The notes: generated from the letters alone by a model not told the origin. A DNA stretch of 64,000 nt from Vibrio splendidus (GCF_003345295.1 NZ_CP031055.1:1364001-1428000), one strand, 5' to 3'; counted from the stretch's first letter, positions 8,926 through 17,135 are shown. Numbers and translations are program-made.

Positions 8926-9300
8926 ATGGAAAACCTCAAAGTCTCAGAAATTAAGTCTTTCGTACCCACGAAAGACTTCGATTTATCTAAACGTTTTTAC
9001 CAGTCAATCGGCTTCGAAGTGATGTCTGAATTTCACGATATCACCTATCTACGACACGGCAGTTGTGCCTTCCTTCTGCAAAATTTTTATGAACCTGCGC
9101 ACTGTCACAATTACATGATGCACTTGCTGGTTGAAGACGTAAAAAGTTGGTATCAACACATCCAAAACTCTAATGTAGTGTCGGAATTTGAAGTTACTGT
9201 TTCCGAGGTTGTTGAGCAGCCTTGGGGAATGCTTGAGTTTTGTATCACTGACCCAAGTGGTGTGCTGTGGCGTGTGGCTGAAAACATCAGGCCGCGTTAA
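8926..9300 (+). CDS. VOC (glyoxalase/bleomycin-resistance fold) protein
   Basis: 124 residues with two beta-alpha-beta modules of the vicinal oxygen chelate superfamily: KSFVPTKDFDLSKRFYQSIGFEV at the start and WGMLEFCITDPSGVLWRVAENI at the end. Single-domain proteins of this kind dimerise and may be metal-dependent enzymes or ligand-sequestering resistance proteins; the substrate is unknown. AAGGATGTAGG precedes the ATG. Stands alone. Confidence 0.8.
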   Translation: MENLKVSEIKSFVPTKDFDLSKRFYQSIGFEVMSEFHDITYLRHGSCAFLLQNFYEPAHCHNYMMHLLVEDVKSWYQHIQNSNVVSEFEVTVSEVVEQPWGMLEFCITDPSGVLWRVAENIRPR

Positions 9301-9396
9301 TTCATCCAACTTGCATTGAGGCCAGTGAAAACTTCAAATTATTCATCTGTTTCTTTATTTATGCCGACATAAGGCAATGATCAAATAGGTTCAAAC

Positions 9397-10005
9397 ATGG
9401 ATATAAAGGCTAAAATGCACAGCCAAGACGTTTACTATTGTGACGACGTTGATTTGGTTGCTGAGCAAATTCAATGCTTAGAAGTGCTATACGATTTCAA
9501 CCACACTCGTCCGAGCGAAGGCGATAAACGACAGCAAATCATGAAGCAACTGTTCGCCGAAGTCGGTGAGGGCTGCTACATCGAGCCGCCATTACGCGCG
9601 AACTGGGGGCGTCACACCCACTTAGGCAACAACGTATACGTTAACTTCAATCTAACTCTGGTCGACGACACAGACGTATTCATCGGCGACAACGTGATGA
9701 TTGCGCCTAACGTGACCATCGCCACTGGCACACATCCCATCAGCCCAGAACTCAGGCTAAAAGCAGCGCAGTTCAATGTTCCTGTTCGTATTGGCAACAA
9801 CGTATGGCTTGGCGCACACACTGTCGTACTTCCCGGTGTCACCATTGGTGAAAACTCGGTTATCGGAGCGGGCAGCATAGTCACCAAAGACATCCCAGCT
9901 AATGTCGTCGCAGTCGGAAACCCATGCTGCGTGGTACGCGAAATCAACGAACGCGATCGAGAGTATTACCACAAAGACCACCGCATTCCTGATGAACTAA
10001 AGTAA
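9397..10005 (+). CDS. Maltose/galactoside O-acetyltransferase-like protein
   Basis: 202-residue hexapeptide-repeat acetyltransferase of the Maa/LacA group, transferring acetyl from acetyl-CoA to a sugar hydroxyl. It shows the N-terminal Maa helix region (MHSQDVYYCDDVDLVAEQ), the NFNLTLVDDTDVFIGDNV strand, the catalytic His in GTHP (residue about 112), and repeated left-handed beta-helix turns (IGNNVWLGAHTVVLPGVTIGENSVIGAGSIVTKDIPANVVAVGNP). A physiological role in detoxifying non-metabolised sugars is known for the family. Confidence 0.88.
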   Translation: MDIKAKMHSQDVYYCDDVDLVAEQIQCLEVLYDFNHTRPSEGDKRQQIMKQLFAEVGEGCYIEPPLRANWGRHTHLGNNVYVNFNLTLVDDTDVFIGDNVMIAPNVTIATGTHPISPELRLKAAQFNVPVRIGNNVWLGAHTVVLPGVTIGENSVIGAGSIVTKDIPANVVAVGNPCCVVREINERDREYYHKDHRIPDELK

Positions 10006-10085
10006 GCGATTTTTCACACGCCTGAAATTAGCTGTGACATAACTCATTGTTATGCAATGGCTTAGTTGTATATTACTTGTGCATA

Positions 10086-10153
10086 TTAGAAGCTAGACAG
10101 AATTAGTCAGTATTTAAGTGCAGAATTTTCTGTCTGATAGCTGTTATATGTAC
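10086..10153. repeat. Hairpin repeat, copy 1
   Basis: About 68 bp shared with 40441-40508. The arms AGACAGAA / TTCTGTCT pair perfectly around a TATTTAAGTGCAG core, and the pairing extends outward (CATAT..AGCTA with TAGCTGTTATATG) with a bulge. In copy 2 the left arm has AGATAGAA, which still pairs through a G-U. It ends with GTTATATG, reminiscent of an attC core. It precedes the first cassette-like gene. Confidence 0.5.
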
Positions 10154-10164
10154 AGGGAGTTTCA

Positions 10165-10511
10165 ATGAAGAGTTTTCTCAAAGGGATTTTAGCTTATCTT
10201 GTTGTGATTTCAGTAGCTCTGCTAATTTCTCGCAATTTTTTTAATTACCTATCCACAATAGACTTGGTTGACTACATTGCATATAGCGGTGTTTTACTTG
10301 TTGTATTGGCCGGCATTACATTTGATGGTAACAATCCAGCTAATCAAGACTTTTTGTCGTTAATGATTCATCGTGAACTTGTGTCCCGAACCAATGACTT
10401 TCAAGACGAAAGTAATAAAGTAATAAAGTAAGTTTTGCCGTTAATGTCGGATTGATAGGTATATTTTTACTTATTGCTAGTGGTGTAATTGCTTGGCAGA
10501 TTAGTAAGTAA
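10165..10511 (+). pseudogene. Two-pass membrane protein gene, out of frame at an 8-bp tandem repeat
   Basis: The current frame encodes 88 residues (10165-10431) with two N-terminal membrane segments and stops inside a direct repeat of AGTAATAA (10411-10426, then AGTAAG). Removing one 8-bp unit joins it to a second open stretch (10437-10511) coding AVNVGLIGIFLLIASGVIAWQISK, a further membrane segment ending in a proper stop. The original product would be about 112 residues. Replication slippage at this repeat would switch between the short and long forms, so this may be a phase-variable rather than a dead gene. Ribosome site CAGGGAG. Family unknown. Confidence 0.65.
10411..10432. repeat. 8-bp tandem repeat AGTAATAA
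   Basis: Two full units plus a partial one, at the frame break of the membrane protein gene. Loss of one unit restores the reading frame. Confidence 0.8.
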
Positions 10512-10517
10512 AACATA

Positions 10518-10614
10518 TAACGAGGCGCCTAAATCTGATTCGTAAACGCGTGCCGAACTCGCTTCGCTCAGACATGGCACACATTCACTCACAGTTTGGC
10601 TAAGCGTTGCCTCG
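10518..10614 (+). repeat. attC-like site 1
   Basis: Begins TAACGAGGCGCC and ends GCGTTGCCTCGT, so the outer arms ACGAGGC / GCCTCGT pair. The inside contains GATTCG, TCGCTTCG and CATTCACTCACAG, shared with the site at 47519-47608. It lies directly behind the out-of-frame membrane gene, as expected of a cassette recombination site. Confidence 0.6.
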
Positions 10615-10732
10615 TCATTCTCCCCGAGTGAAAGTAACCATCGATATCTAGTATTAATAGTTTGTTTAGGTTCACGGTGCTTTTCTTAACTATTTGTTAG
10701 AGTGGCATTTCAGTGTGCACGGAGGTTTTATC

Positions 10733-10867
10733 ATGGGAACTGTAATCGGTTTGGTGATTCTAGCTGCTATAGATTTGTATCTTTTTCGTAAAACAGGGCT
10801 TCATATTCATAAATGGATCTCTAAAAAGTATGCCGCGTATCTGTCGGATAAGGGAAACAAAAAATAG
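10733..10867 (+). CDS. 44-residue single-pass membrane protein
   Basis: Small protein starting MGTVIGLVILAAIDLYLF, one N-terminal membrane segment followed by a basic tail (RKTGLHIHKWISKKYAAYL). A clear GGAGG lies 7 bp before the ATG, which is the main support for reality. It sits between attC-like site 1 and the GFA gene, so it would be a cassette on its own. Function unknown. Confidence 0.6.
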   Translation: MGTVIGLVILAAIDLYLFRKTGLHIHKWISKKYAAYLSDKGNKK

Positions 10868-10945
10868 CCTTTTCTTATTAAGTCATCGGTATAAAAAGCG
10901 TTAGCTGTTATTAATTTTACACACATTACAAAGATTGGAGGATTC

Positions 10946-11359
10946 ATGAAAGGTAAAGGAAAGTGCCTATGTGGCTCGGTTGAGTTGGAAGTAGAGTACG
11001 CCAGTAATGAATTGGGGGCTTGTCATTGTAGTATGTGTAGAAATTGGTCTGGCGGTCCGATGTTAGTCATTGATTGCGCTGACTCAGTTAAAATATCAGG
11101 TGAATCAAATGTAGTGAGATATAAGTCATCCGATTGGGCTGAGAGGGGGTTCTGCGGTAAATGTGGTACGCACTTGTTTTACTTTTTGGTGCCAAATAAT
11201 CAGTATCACCTTCCTGTCGGGTTATTGATGCCTGGGGATGACTACAAGTTAACTCATCAAATATTCATCGATGAAAAGCCTGAATACTACGAATTTAAAA
11301 ATGAAACACAAAATATGACTGGTGCAGAGGTTTTTGCCTACTTTGAAAGTAGAGAGTAG
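10946..11359 (+). CDS. GFA (CENP-V) family protein
   Basis: 137 residues of the glutathione-dependent formaldehyde-activating enzyme-like fold: zinc ligands in CLCG, CHCSMC and CGKCGTH, with the intervening RYKSSDWAERGFC motif. Family members act in glutathione-adduct chemistry, but most paralogues are uncharacterised. It is closely similar to the GFA gene at 50097 in the other cassette block. GGAGG precedes the ATG. Confidence 0.85.
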   Translation: MKGKGKCLCGSVELEVEYASNELGACHCSMCRNWSGGPMLVIDCADSVKISGESNVVRYKSSDWAERGFCGKCGTHLFYFLVPNNQYHLPVGLLMPGDDYKLTHQIFIDEKPEYYEFKNETQNMTGAEVFAYFESRE

Positions 11360-11373
11360 CACTTAGTTTTTAT

Positions 11374-11487
11374 TAGCTTAAGACTAATTCACAAAGCTCG
11401 GCATTTTTTAGTTTCGGTCGAGTTTTGTGTTTGCGGTGCAATGGTTTCGGTCAGGTGGTAGCGTTGTTCACGCTTAATCTCCCAGCC
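11374..11487 (+). repeat. attC-like site 2 (degenerate)
   Basis: Contains ACTAATTCACAAAGCTCGGCATTTTTT, then GTTTGCGGTGCAA and GCGTTGTTCACGCTTAA, aligned with the ATTCACAAcGCnnGGCATTTT...GCGTTGTTCA pattern of the other Vibrio-type sites in this window. The terminal GTTA is lost. Confidence 0.5.
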
Positions 11488-11594
11488 TCAACCCCCAATT
11501 TGAAGTGCCTCGAAACTCGATTGTGTGAACTCCGAATAGCTGAATAGTTACTCTAATATACACTGAGTTTTCTAATGGCTCTTCGGGGGCGGAA

Positions 11595-11846
11595 ATGACG
11601 GATATGGCAATATCAAGTTACCTTGGCTGGTTGTTACTTCTTATAGGTTGTTACCCTTTCTTGCTTGTTGGTGTCAGTATGTTTTTCTATGATGCAGAGC
11701 GTAAACAAGCATTAAGGTGGTTGAATGGAGTTAGTTTTCTATTGGCTGCATTCCTTCTTTACATGCATATGCAGACAGAAGTCATCTATGGTCGGGAACT
11801 GCTCGAAGCTTGGTATCGTGATAACCCAGAAGATAGGCCTCAATAA
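11595..11846 (+). CDS. Small two-pass membrane protein
   Basis: 83 residues with two hydrophobic segments (SYLGWLLLLIGCYPFLLVGVSMFF and WLNGVSFLLAAFLLYM) and a short acidic C-terminal tail. The GGGGGCGGA before the ATG supports the start; Met 4 is an alternative. No family recognised; lies between two degenerate attC-like sites or fragments. Confidence 0.6.
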   Translation: MTDMAISSYLGWLLLLIGCYPFLLVGVSMFFYDAERKQALRWLNGVSFLLAAFLLYMHMQTEVIYGRELLEAWYRDNPEDRPQ

Positions 11847-12005
11847 AAAGCACATAACAAGTGTTTATCATCCATTTCGGTATATAAGAGTGATGTCAGC
11901 CACTTCAAGCGGCGATAACACGTCTATCCAATTATGCTTATTGGAGTGAACCATGCTCTCTTATAAAGTGTCTGATATTTTAGATATTCAAATATTGAGG
12001 CTCCG

Positions 12006-12215
12006 ATGAATTTTCTCCGTAAGTATAAAATCAGTTTCCTTTTCTGCGTTAGTGGTCTTTTGTGTTTCATTGCTTATAACACCATCGGTTCATACGTAGA
12101 TGAAAATGGTGTGTTGGTTGAGCCATTCGGGCTTATTCCTCTATTTTGGCTTTTTGAGTTACTTGCGTTGCTGGCTTTGGTTGTAACCTTCGTTAGACAC
12201 AGAAAGTGTCAGTAG
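12006..12215 (+). CDS. DUF3955-like small membrane protein
   Basis: 69 residues with two membrane segments flanking a short loop (YNTIGSYVDENGVLVEPFGLIPLFWLF), which matches my memory of the DUF3955 family. Inner membrane, function unknown. A weak GAGG lies before the ATG. Followed directly by attC-like site 3, so probably a cassette gene. Confidence 0.65.
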   Translation: MNFLRKYKISFLFCVSGLLCFIAYNTIGSYVDENGVLVEPFGLIPLFWLFELLALLALVVTFVRHRKCQ

Positions 12216-12256
12216 ACCAGTTAAGCTGCGAGTAAACGAAGATGTTTAGTTATCAC

Positions 12257-12398
12257 AAACAACTTAGGCGCGATTCGGTACGCGTGGCATTTTGGGCATG
12301 CGGCGGTATTGGTGTTTCCACTCGTTTTAACCTAAGTGGGTTAGGTGTTAAATTTGAGAGCATTGGTAGCGTTGCCATCTGCTCAAGCGGGCGTTATG
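12257..12398 (+). repeat. attC-like site 3
   Basis: About 140 bp: ACAAACAACTTAGGCGCGATTCGGTACGCGTGGCATTTTGG on the left, GGTAGCGTTGCCATCTGCTCAAGCGGGCGTTATG on the right, where CAACTTAGGCG pairs with the CTCAAGCGGGCGTTA end. Central sequence contains a second dyad around AACCTAAGTGGGTTAGGT. Close in form to the V. cholerae repeat class. Confidence 0.65.
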
Positions 12399-12427
12399 TT
12401 ACTAATTGAATTCAACGTTTATAAAGG

Positions 12428-12910
12428 ATGAACATGGTAGTACTTAGAGGAATGCGCCAAGACGAATATCCAGCTTATTGTCAGTATTTTATTGACGATT
12501 ACAGTCAGGAAATAGCTAGAAACTATGGGCATTCTTTAGACGTTGCAGTCGAATTGGCAAAGAAGGACTTGCATCGCAGCTTCCCTAATGGACTAGAGGG
12601 CAATGAGCATTCGCTATTATGCATTGATGCTGAAGTCGATGGTGAATGTAAGCTTGTGGGTTACCTATGGCACTCAGTAAATATTGGGGATAAATCTACG
12701 TTTATCTATGACTTCTTCATTTCGAATGAACATCGAGGTCTAGGTTATGGTACTCAATCCATTTCTGCGTTAGAGACCCAATTACTCGCTATTGGTATCA
12801 ATCAAATAAAACTGAGGGTCGCATATCATAATGAGCGGGCGCTTAAGTTGTATAAAGAAGTTGGCTTTGAGATTACCGGTTTCAATATGTCTAAGAAACT
12901 AAGCGGGTAG
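12428..12910 (+). CDS. GNAT N-acetyltransferase
   Basis: 160 residues with the GNAT acetyl-CoA loop EHRGLGYGTQ after strand 4 (YDFFIS) and the strand 5/helix 4 motif HNERALKLYKEVGFEITG. Acceptor unknown. The frame starts at 12428 (ATGAACATG), preceded by AAAGG. It follows attC-like site 3 and is one of eight GNAT genes or fragments in the cassette-like regions. Confidence 0.85.
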   Translation: MNMVVLRGMRQDEYPAYCQYFIDDYSQEIARNYGHSLDVAVELAKKDLHRSFPNGLEGNEHSLLCIDAEVDGECKLVGYLWHSVNIGDKSTFIYDFFISNEHRGLGYGTQSISALETQLLAIGINQIKLRVAYHNERALKLYKEVGFEITGFNMSKKLSG

Positions 12911-12971
12911 CCTAAATAGATAAAGCAACATACATAGACCGGCAGGTTTCATTCAAACATGGAGTGAAAAT

Positions 12972-13589
12972 ATGAAGTCAGACTTTTCAAAACTTGCGAC
13001 AACCGATTACGGAAACATACTAAGTAACGACCACTTTATTAATTTTAGTATTGGTCCTCTTTGGCAGGGAATGCCGCCAATTTTTGGAGAAGCGTTTACT
13101 GTCCAGTTAACGTCTGGTGATAATTTAATGCTTCATTCAGCCATATACGAAGCACCAGAAGGTTCCATCATTGTAGTGGATGGAGTTGATAGCGAATATG
13201 CAGTAGCCGGTGGGAATGTATGCGCAGTCGCTAAGAGTCGAGGTATCAAAGGTTTTATTATTGATGGTGTCATTCGAGATTTGAGTGAAATTTCAGATAT
13301 GAAGTTTCCAGTTTTTGCGAAAGGTGTTCATCCAGTACCGGGAAAGAAAGAGATCTATTCTGAATTGGGCGCTCCGATCTCTTGCGGGGGAGCAAAGGTC
13401 TCTACGGGAGATATCATTGTTGCTGATGTAGAGGGTATTGTCGTTATTCCTAAATCAAGAAAAGATGAAGTGTTTCTAATGGCTTCAAAGAAAGCAAGTG
13501 ACGAAGCTTCATTAACACTCGCTGAGTGGGAAGCGAGTCATAGGGCTAAGATAGCCAAAGCAATAACGTCTGCGAAACAAAAAACTTAA
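12972..13589 (+). CDS. RraA-like family protein (aldolase fold)
   Basis: 205 residues of the RraA / HMG-CHA aldolase family. Seen: GEAFTVQLTSGDN, a GGNVCAVAKSRGIKGFIIDGVIRDL segment containing the family's Gly-x(n)-Arg-Asp active-site motif, and GDIIVADVEGIVVIP. Members are either divalent-metal class II pyruvate aldolases or RNase E regulators; conservation of the Arg-Asp suggests the former. GAGTGAAAA precedes the ATG. It lies just before a collapsed attC-like site. Confidence 0.75.
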   Translation: MKSDFSKLATTDYGNILSNDHFINFSIGPLWQGMPPIFGEAFTVQLTSGDNLMLHSAIYEAPEGSIIVVDGVDSEYAVAGGNVCAVAKSRGIKGFIIDGVIRDLSEISDMKFPVFAKGVHPVPGKKEIYSELGAPISCGGAKVSTGDIIVADVEGIVVIPKSRKDEVFLMASKKASDEASLTLAEWEASHRAKIAKAITSAKQKT

Positions 13590-13603
13590 TTGGTGCAGCA
13601 AGT

Positions 13604-13648
13604 TGATTTGTAATGCGTGGCATTTGTCATCAATTAACAGGCGTTAGG
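13604..13648 (+). repeat. attC-like remnant 4 (collapsed)
   Basis: Only 45 bp: GATTTGTAATGCGTGGCATTTGTC joined directly to AATTAACAGGCGTTAGGC, i.e. the left and right portions of an attC without the middle. Likely deletion derivative. Confidence 0.45.
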
Positions 13649-13669
13649 CGACAACGAATAAATTCATCC

Positions 13670-14158
13670 ATGGAGAAGAGAGTGATCGTAAGGACTGCGA
13701 CGAAAGAAGACTCAAGTGTCTTGTTAGAGTTTATTGAACAAAAAGCTGACTTTGACCGGAGTATGAAAGGGTTTAGTGGTGAAATCTCGACAACTATAGA
13801 GAAAATCGAACGCACATTATTTGGTGATTACGCATTTGCCCATGCATTAATATTGGAACGGAATTGTGAGCCTTTTGGCTTCGCACTGTATCACGATCGA
13901 TATTCATCCTTCAGTGGAGAGCCATCAATCTGGCTTGACGACCTAATGGTTACAGGAAATCAAAGATCAAAAGGGTATGGCCGTGAACTTATGTTGGCTT
14001 TAAAGTCACAAGCGGAGTCATCATATGCCTCTCACATCTCATGGACGGCAAGTCCACATAATAAGAAAGCGCATGATTTCTACAAAAGGTTGGGTGCAGA
14101 GGTTGAGCGAATGGATGGTCAAAGACCTTATTTCCGTTGGGCAATGTGCGATTCGTAA
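13670..14158 (+). CDS. GNAT N-acetyltransferase
   Basis: 162 residues, starting MEKRVIVRTATKEDS; the in-frame ATG at 13613 is rejected because it lies inside the attC remnant. GNAT features: WLDDLMVTGNQRSKGYGRELM (acetyl-CoA loop) and SPHNKKAHDFYKRLGAEV. Resembles the diamine/aminoglycoside-type small GNATs, acceptor unknown. The ribosome site is poor. Stop codon is immediately followed by the truncated gene at 14177. Confidence 0.82.
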   Translation: MEKRVIVRTATKEDSSVLLEFIEQKADFDRSMKGFSGEISTTIEKIERTLFGDYAFAHALILERNCEPFGFALYHDRYSSFSGEPSIWLDDLMVTGNQRSKGYGRELMLALKSQAESSYASHISWTASPHNKKAHDFYKRLGAEVERMDGQRPYFRWAMCDS

Positions 14159-14176
14159 ATGAATCAAAAGGGAACT

Positions 14177-14341
14177 ATGAAAATAACGACGCTGGTTGAT
14201 AACTCTCGACTGGATAACAGGAAAGATTTAGCCGTTGAGCGCGGACTATCACTGCATATTGAAACTGAATCGCTAAAGATCTTGTTCGATATGGGAAGTG
14301 GCGATACGTTTTGTCAAAACGCACCATTACTGGGTGTTTAA
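14177..14341 (+). pseudogene. Truncated metallo-beta-lactamase-fold hydrolase
   Basis: 54 codons beginning MKITTLVDNSRLD..KDLAVERGLSLHIETESLKILFDMGSGDTFCQNAPLLGV, which is the N-terminus of MBL-fold proteins of the dihydropterin ribofuranosylaminobenzene-phosphate synthase type. It stops right before the HxHxDH metal site would begin, so it cannot be active. GGGA precedes the ATG. The break lies 6 bp before the next gene's start, suggesting a deletion junction rather than a point mutation. Confidence 0.75.
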
Positions 14342-14347
14342 GTCACG

Positions 14348-14905
14348 ATGAATAAACAAAAACTAAAGAACCTCATTCAACAAGTTCCTGAGCTAATCGA
14401 AACAGCCAACGTATGTCGTGAGGTGGGCTTGCCAAACTTCTATATTGCAGGCGGTGCTATCACTCAAATCATCTGGAATGATATCGAAAACAAACCGCTT
14501 CTAGACCAAGTCAAAGACTTCGATGTTGTCTATTTCAATAGTACCTCAGCTATCACCGAAGATGAGTTCAAAAACCGCATTCGTTCGCGGTTAAGTCATT
14601 GTGTCGACGTGGACGTAAAGAACCAAGCGACCATTCATGAGCATTACGCTAAGAAGTTCGGTTGCTTCATTCAACCGTACGTACGTGCGGAGCAAGGTAT
14701 CGAGTCTTGGCTCTCTGCGTTTGCTATCGGGTTTACTCTGGATGATTCAGGCGATATCAAGTTGTTTGCACCATACGGTGTAGAGGACGCGTTTGATATG
14801 CTGATTAAACCGAATAAGCGAGCAATGGTAGAAGCGAACTACAACAAAATGACCGCTGGTTATAAGGCCCGATGGCAGCAAGTAAAAGTGCTCCCTTGGG
14901 GTTGA
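14348..14905 (+). CDS. Nucleotidyltransferase-like protein (DUF925 type)
   Basis: 185 residues. The N-terminal YIAGGAITQIIWNDI..KDFDVVYF segment carries the GG...D-x-D type nucleotidyltransferase signature, and the C-terminal LFAPYGVEDAFDMLIKPNKR...YNKMTAGYKARW is the conserved tail of this family. Biochemical activity is uncharacterised. No strong ribosome site; it begins 6 bp behind the truncated MBL gene and might depend on its translation. Confidence 0.8.
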   Translation: MNKQKLKNLIQQVPELIETANVCREVGLPNFYIAGGAITQIIWNDIENKPLLDQVKDFDVVYFNSTSAITEDEFKNRIRSRLSHCVDVDVKNQATIHEHYAKKFGCFIQPYVRAEQGIESWLSAFAIGFTLDDSGDIKLFAPYGVEDAFDMLIKPNKRAMVEANYNKMTAGYKARWQQVKVLPWG

Positions 14906-14930
14906 TTGATAGAATGTTAAGGAGTTTTAA

Positions 14931-15347
14931 GTGAGTCAGGAAGTAAGGGTAGGTGTAGCTGCGGTTATTCTACGTGAAGGGCGAGTGCTACTTGGAGAAC
15001 GAATTGGTTCTCATGGGGCTCATACTTGGGCAACGCCGGGCGGACACCTTGAGTGGGGTGAGAGCATTGAAGAGTGTGCCAAACGCGAAACACTCGAAGA
15101 GACTGGCTTAGTTGTTAGTGCATTTGAGAAGCTAACTTTTACCAATGATATTTTTGAGAAAGAGAACAAGCACTATATAACGCTGTTTGTTGTTGCTTCT
15201 GACACAAGCGGAGAGCCTCAGGTGATTGAGCCTGATAAATGTAAGCAATGGGAATGGTTTAAACTAGATGAGTTACCTGAACCACTGTTTCTTCCTCTGA
15301 CGAATTTGCTTAACGATCCGGTCATCCTTGGGAAGTTAGCGCAGTAA
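14931..15347 (+). CDS. Nudix hydrolase (MutT/NUDT15-like)
   Basis: 138 residues, GTG start preceded by AAGGAG. Nudix box GHLEWGESIEECAKRETLEETGL is complete. The N-terminal RVGVAAVILREGRVLLGERIGSHGAHTWATPGG is characteristic of the NUDT15-like branch, which hydrolyses nucleoside di- and triphosphates. A truncated attC-like core (AACAAATTGTTAGGCCGTTG, 15348-15369) follows the stop. Confidence 0.88.
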   Translation: MSQEVRVGVAAVILREGRVLLGERIGSHGAHTWATPGGHLEWGESIEECAKRETLEETGLVVSAFEKLTFTNDIFEKENKHYITLFVVASDTSGEPQVIEPDKCKQWEWFKLDELPEPLFLPLTNLLNDPVILGKLAQ

Positions 15348-15392
15348 AACAAATTGTTAGGCCGTTGCTATGTGAATACAGGGAGTAATCAA

Positions 15393-15731
15393 ATGGAATT
15401 AAAGTGTCACTGTGGAAATGTGAGCTTAGATCTGAGCTCGCTTCCAGACGAAGTCGGGGAGTGTAATTGTTCTATCTGTCGTCGTTATGCTGCCGTTTGG
15501 GCGTATTTTTCTCCGGAGCAAGTTCAAATCAACTTGAGCGATAAAACTGAGTTTTATTGTTGGGGCGATAAAGAAGTCGAATTTCATCGCTGCAAGTTGT
15601 GTGGATGTTTAACGCATTACGTAACGACAGAGAAATGCTCCGCAGATATCTTGGCTGTGAACATGAGAATGGCCGAAAATGAAGTGCTTGCAAGCATCCC
15701 AGTTCGTAAGATCAACGGCGCAGCGTACTAA
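15393..15731 (+). CDS. GFA (CENP-V) family protein
   Basis: 112 residues, start chosen at the ATG after AGGGAG; the upstream in-frame start would lie in the cassette junction. Zinc motifs CHCGN, CNCSIC and CKLCGC. The usual CGxCGT is altered to CKLCGCL, and the protein is shorter and clearly diverged from the GFA proteins at 10946 and 50097. Function unknown. Confidence 0.8.
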   Translation: MELKCHCGNVSLDLSSLPDEVGECNCSICRRYAAVWAYFSPEQVQINLSDKTEFYCWGDKEVEFHRCKLCGCLTHYVTTEKCSADILAVNMRMAENEVLASIPVRKINGAAY

Positions 15732-15806
15732 GTCAACTAACAAGGTACTTTCACTACGCCTTGCAGTATTGAAACGGTAGATTTGGTCGTATTAAGGAGA
15801 AGTTCG

Positions 15807-16073
15807 ATGTTCAAGTGTCCAAATTGTGGGGCGTCGGTTTCTATTAAAGAGAAATCGAAGCTACATCCTTCCAAGCACATGCCATGTAAACAATGCGCTC
15901 AAGTATTGAAGCCTTTTACTATTTATTACTATTCACTCTTTTTTATTGCCCCTTTTACGGTTTCGATTTCAATGAATTATGCAGGGTTTAGCACTTTAGG
16001 TGCCATGGTGCTTACTTTTACATTGTTTTACGTGCTGTTAGTGTGTCAGCCAATAAAGAAAGTAACGCAATAG
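15807..16073 (+). CDS. Zinc-ribbon membrane protein
   Basis: 88 residues with an N-terminal zinc ribbon (CPNCG ... CKQCA, about residues 4-32) and two membrane segments (YYYSLFFIAPFTVSISM and LGAMVLTFTLFYVLLV). AAGGAG lies 7 bp upstream of the chosen ATG. The layout of a cytoplasmic ribbon anchored by membrane helices recurs in the other small ribbon proteins here. Function unknown. Confidence 0.7.
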   Translation: MFKCPNCGASVSIKEKSKLHPSKHMPCKQCAQVLKPFTIYYYSLFFIAPFTVSISMNYAGFSTLGAMVLTFTLFYVLLVCQPIKKVTQ

Positions 16074-16131
16074 CCCTCTAGCATTAAAAGCAGATGACTA
16101 ATCAGCAATAAAATAATGAGACAGGTAAATC

Positions 16132-16539
16132 ATGACATTACGAGTAGTTCCAGAGCTTTATTGTTTCGATATTAATGTGAGCAAATCCTTCTTTGTCGAT
16201 GTGTTGGGGTTTGAAGTGAAATACGAGCGCCCAGATGAAGAGTTTGTTTATCTAACGCTTAATGGTGTTGATGTGATGCTTGAAGGGATTGCGGGAAAAA
16301 GTCGAAAATGGCTTTCAGGTGATCTGGAGTTTCCGTTAGGGCGTGGTGTTAACTTCCAATGGGATGTTATCGATATCGAACCTCTATATCAGAGAGTTAA
16401 CGAAAGCGCCGCTGATTCTATTTACTTAGCGTTAGAGTCAAAGTCTTATCAATGTGGGGATTCGATCGCGACTCAGAAGCAGTTCATCGTTCAAACTCCT
16501 GACGGTTATCTCTTTAGGTTCAGCCAAGATATTCGTTAA
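16132..16539 (+). CDS. Bleomycin-resistance-like VOC protein
   Basis: 135 residues: PELYCFDINVSKSFFVDVLGFEVKYERPDEEFVYL and FPLGRGVNFQWDV, then FIVQTPDGYLFRFSQ. Same subfamily as 43313-43741 in the other block (shared FVYL, MLE, PLGRGVNFQ, FLxQ.xDGYL.RF). Such proteins may bind antibiotics or be enzymes; substrate unknown. Confidence 0.82.
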   Translation: MTLRVVPELYCFDINVSKSFFVDVLGFEVKYERPDEEFVYLTLNGVDVMLEGIAGKSRKWLSGDLEFPLGRGVNFQWDVIDIEPLYQRVNESAADSIYLALESKSYQCGDSIATQKQFIVQTPDGYLFRFSQDIR

Positions 16540-16612
16540 CACATAAATATTATTGGTTACTTACTACGAGAAACATGGCTAACTAAGTACCTGCTTAAAC
16601 AAGGAGAGTAGA

Positions 16613-17047
16613 GTGGTCAACATTCGGGAAATGGCAATTTCAGATTACGACTCAGTGATCGCGTTGTGGTGCCAGACAGAAGGCATGAGTATTCGAGATT
16701 CCGATTCGAAAGAAAGCATTGCGAGCTATTTAGATCGTAACCCCGGTCTGAGTTTTGTGGCTGAAAGTAACAGCGAGATCATTGGCGCTGTCTTGGTCGG
16801 AACGGATGGACGTCGTGGGTATTTACAACATTTAGCTGTCTCGGCCAACTTCAGAGGGCAAAAGTTAGGTTGTAAGCTTGTCGCAGAGGCGGTCAACGCA
16901 CTTGCAGGGCTAGGTATCCCCAAGACTCACTTGTTTGTTTATAACGACAACATCAATGCTCAACAGTTTTACGAAAAGTTGGGCTGGTTTCCTCGAGATG
17001 AAGTTCGAATGTACTCGTTTAATAGCTCGGATAATAGTAACGTTTAG
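16613..17047 (+). CDS. GNAT N-acetyltransferase
   Basis: 144 residues, GTG start after AAGGAGAGTAGA. The acetyl-CoA loop reads NFRGQKLGCKLV and the C-terminal motif NDNINAQQFYEKLGW. The N-terminal DYDSVIALWCQTEG helix is typical of the YpeA-like group. The following intergenic GTTAGCGTTGGC may be an attC core remnant. Acceptor unknown. Confidence 0.85.
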   Translation: MVNIREMAISDYDSVIALWCQTEGMSIRDSDSKESIASYLDRNPGLSFVAESNSEIIGAVLVGTDGRRGYLQHLAVSANFRGQKLGCKLVAEAVNALAGLGIPKTHLFVYNDNINAQQFYEKLGWFPRDEVRMYSFNSSDNSNV

Positions 17048-17135
17048 CCTTATAAGTTAGCGTTGGCTGAGCTTGAATTTGCAACAGGTTCGCGCGCATC
17101 CGTCTAATATCAAAAAATCCTTGGAGTATTTAGAA

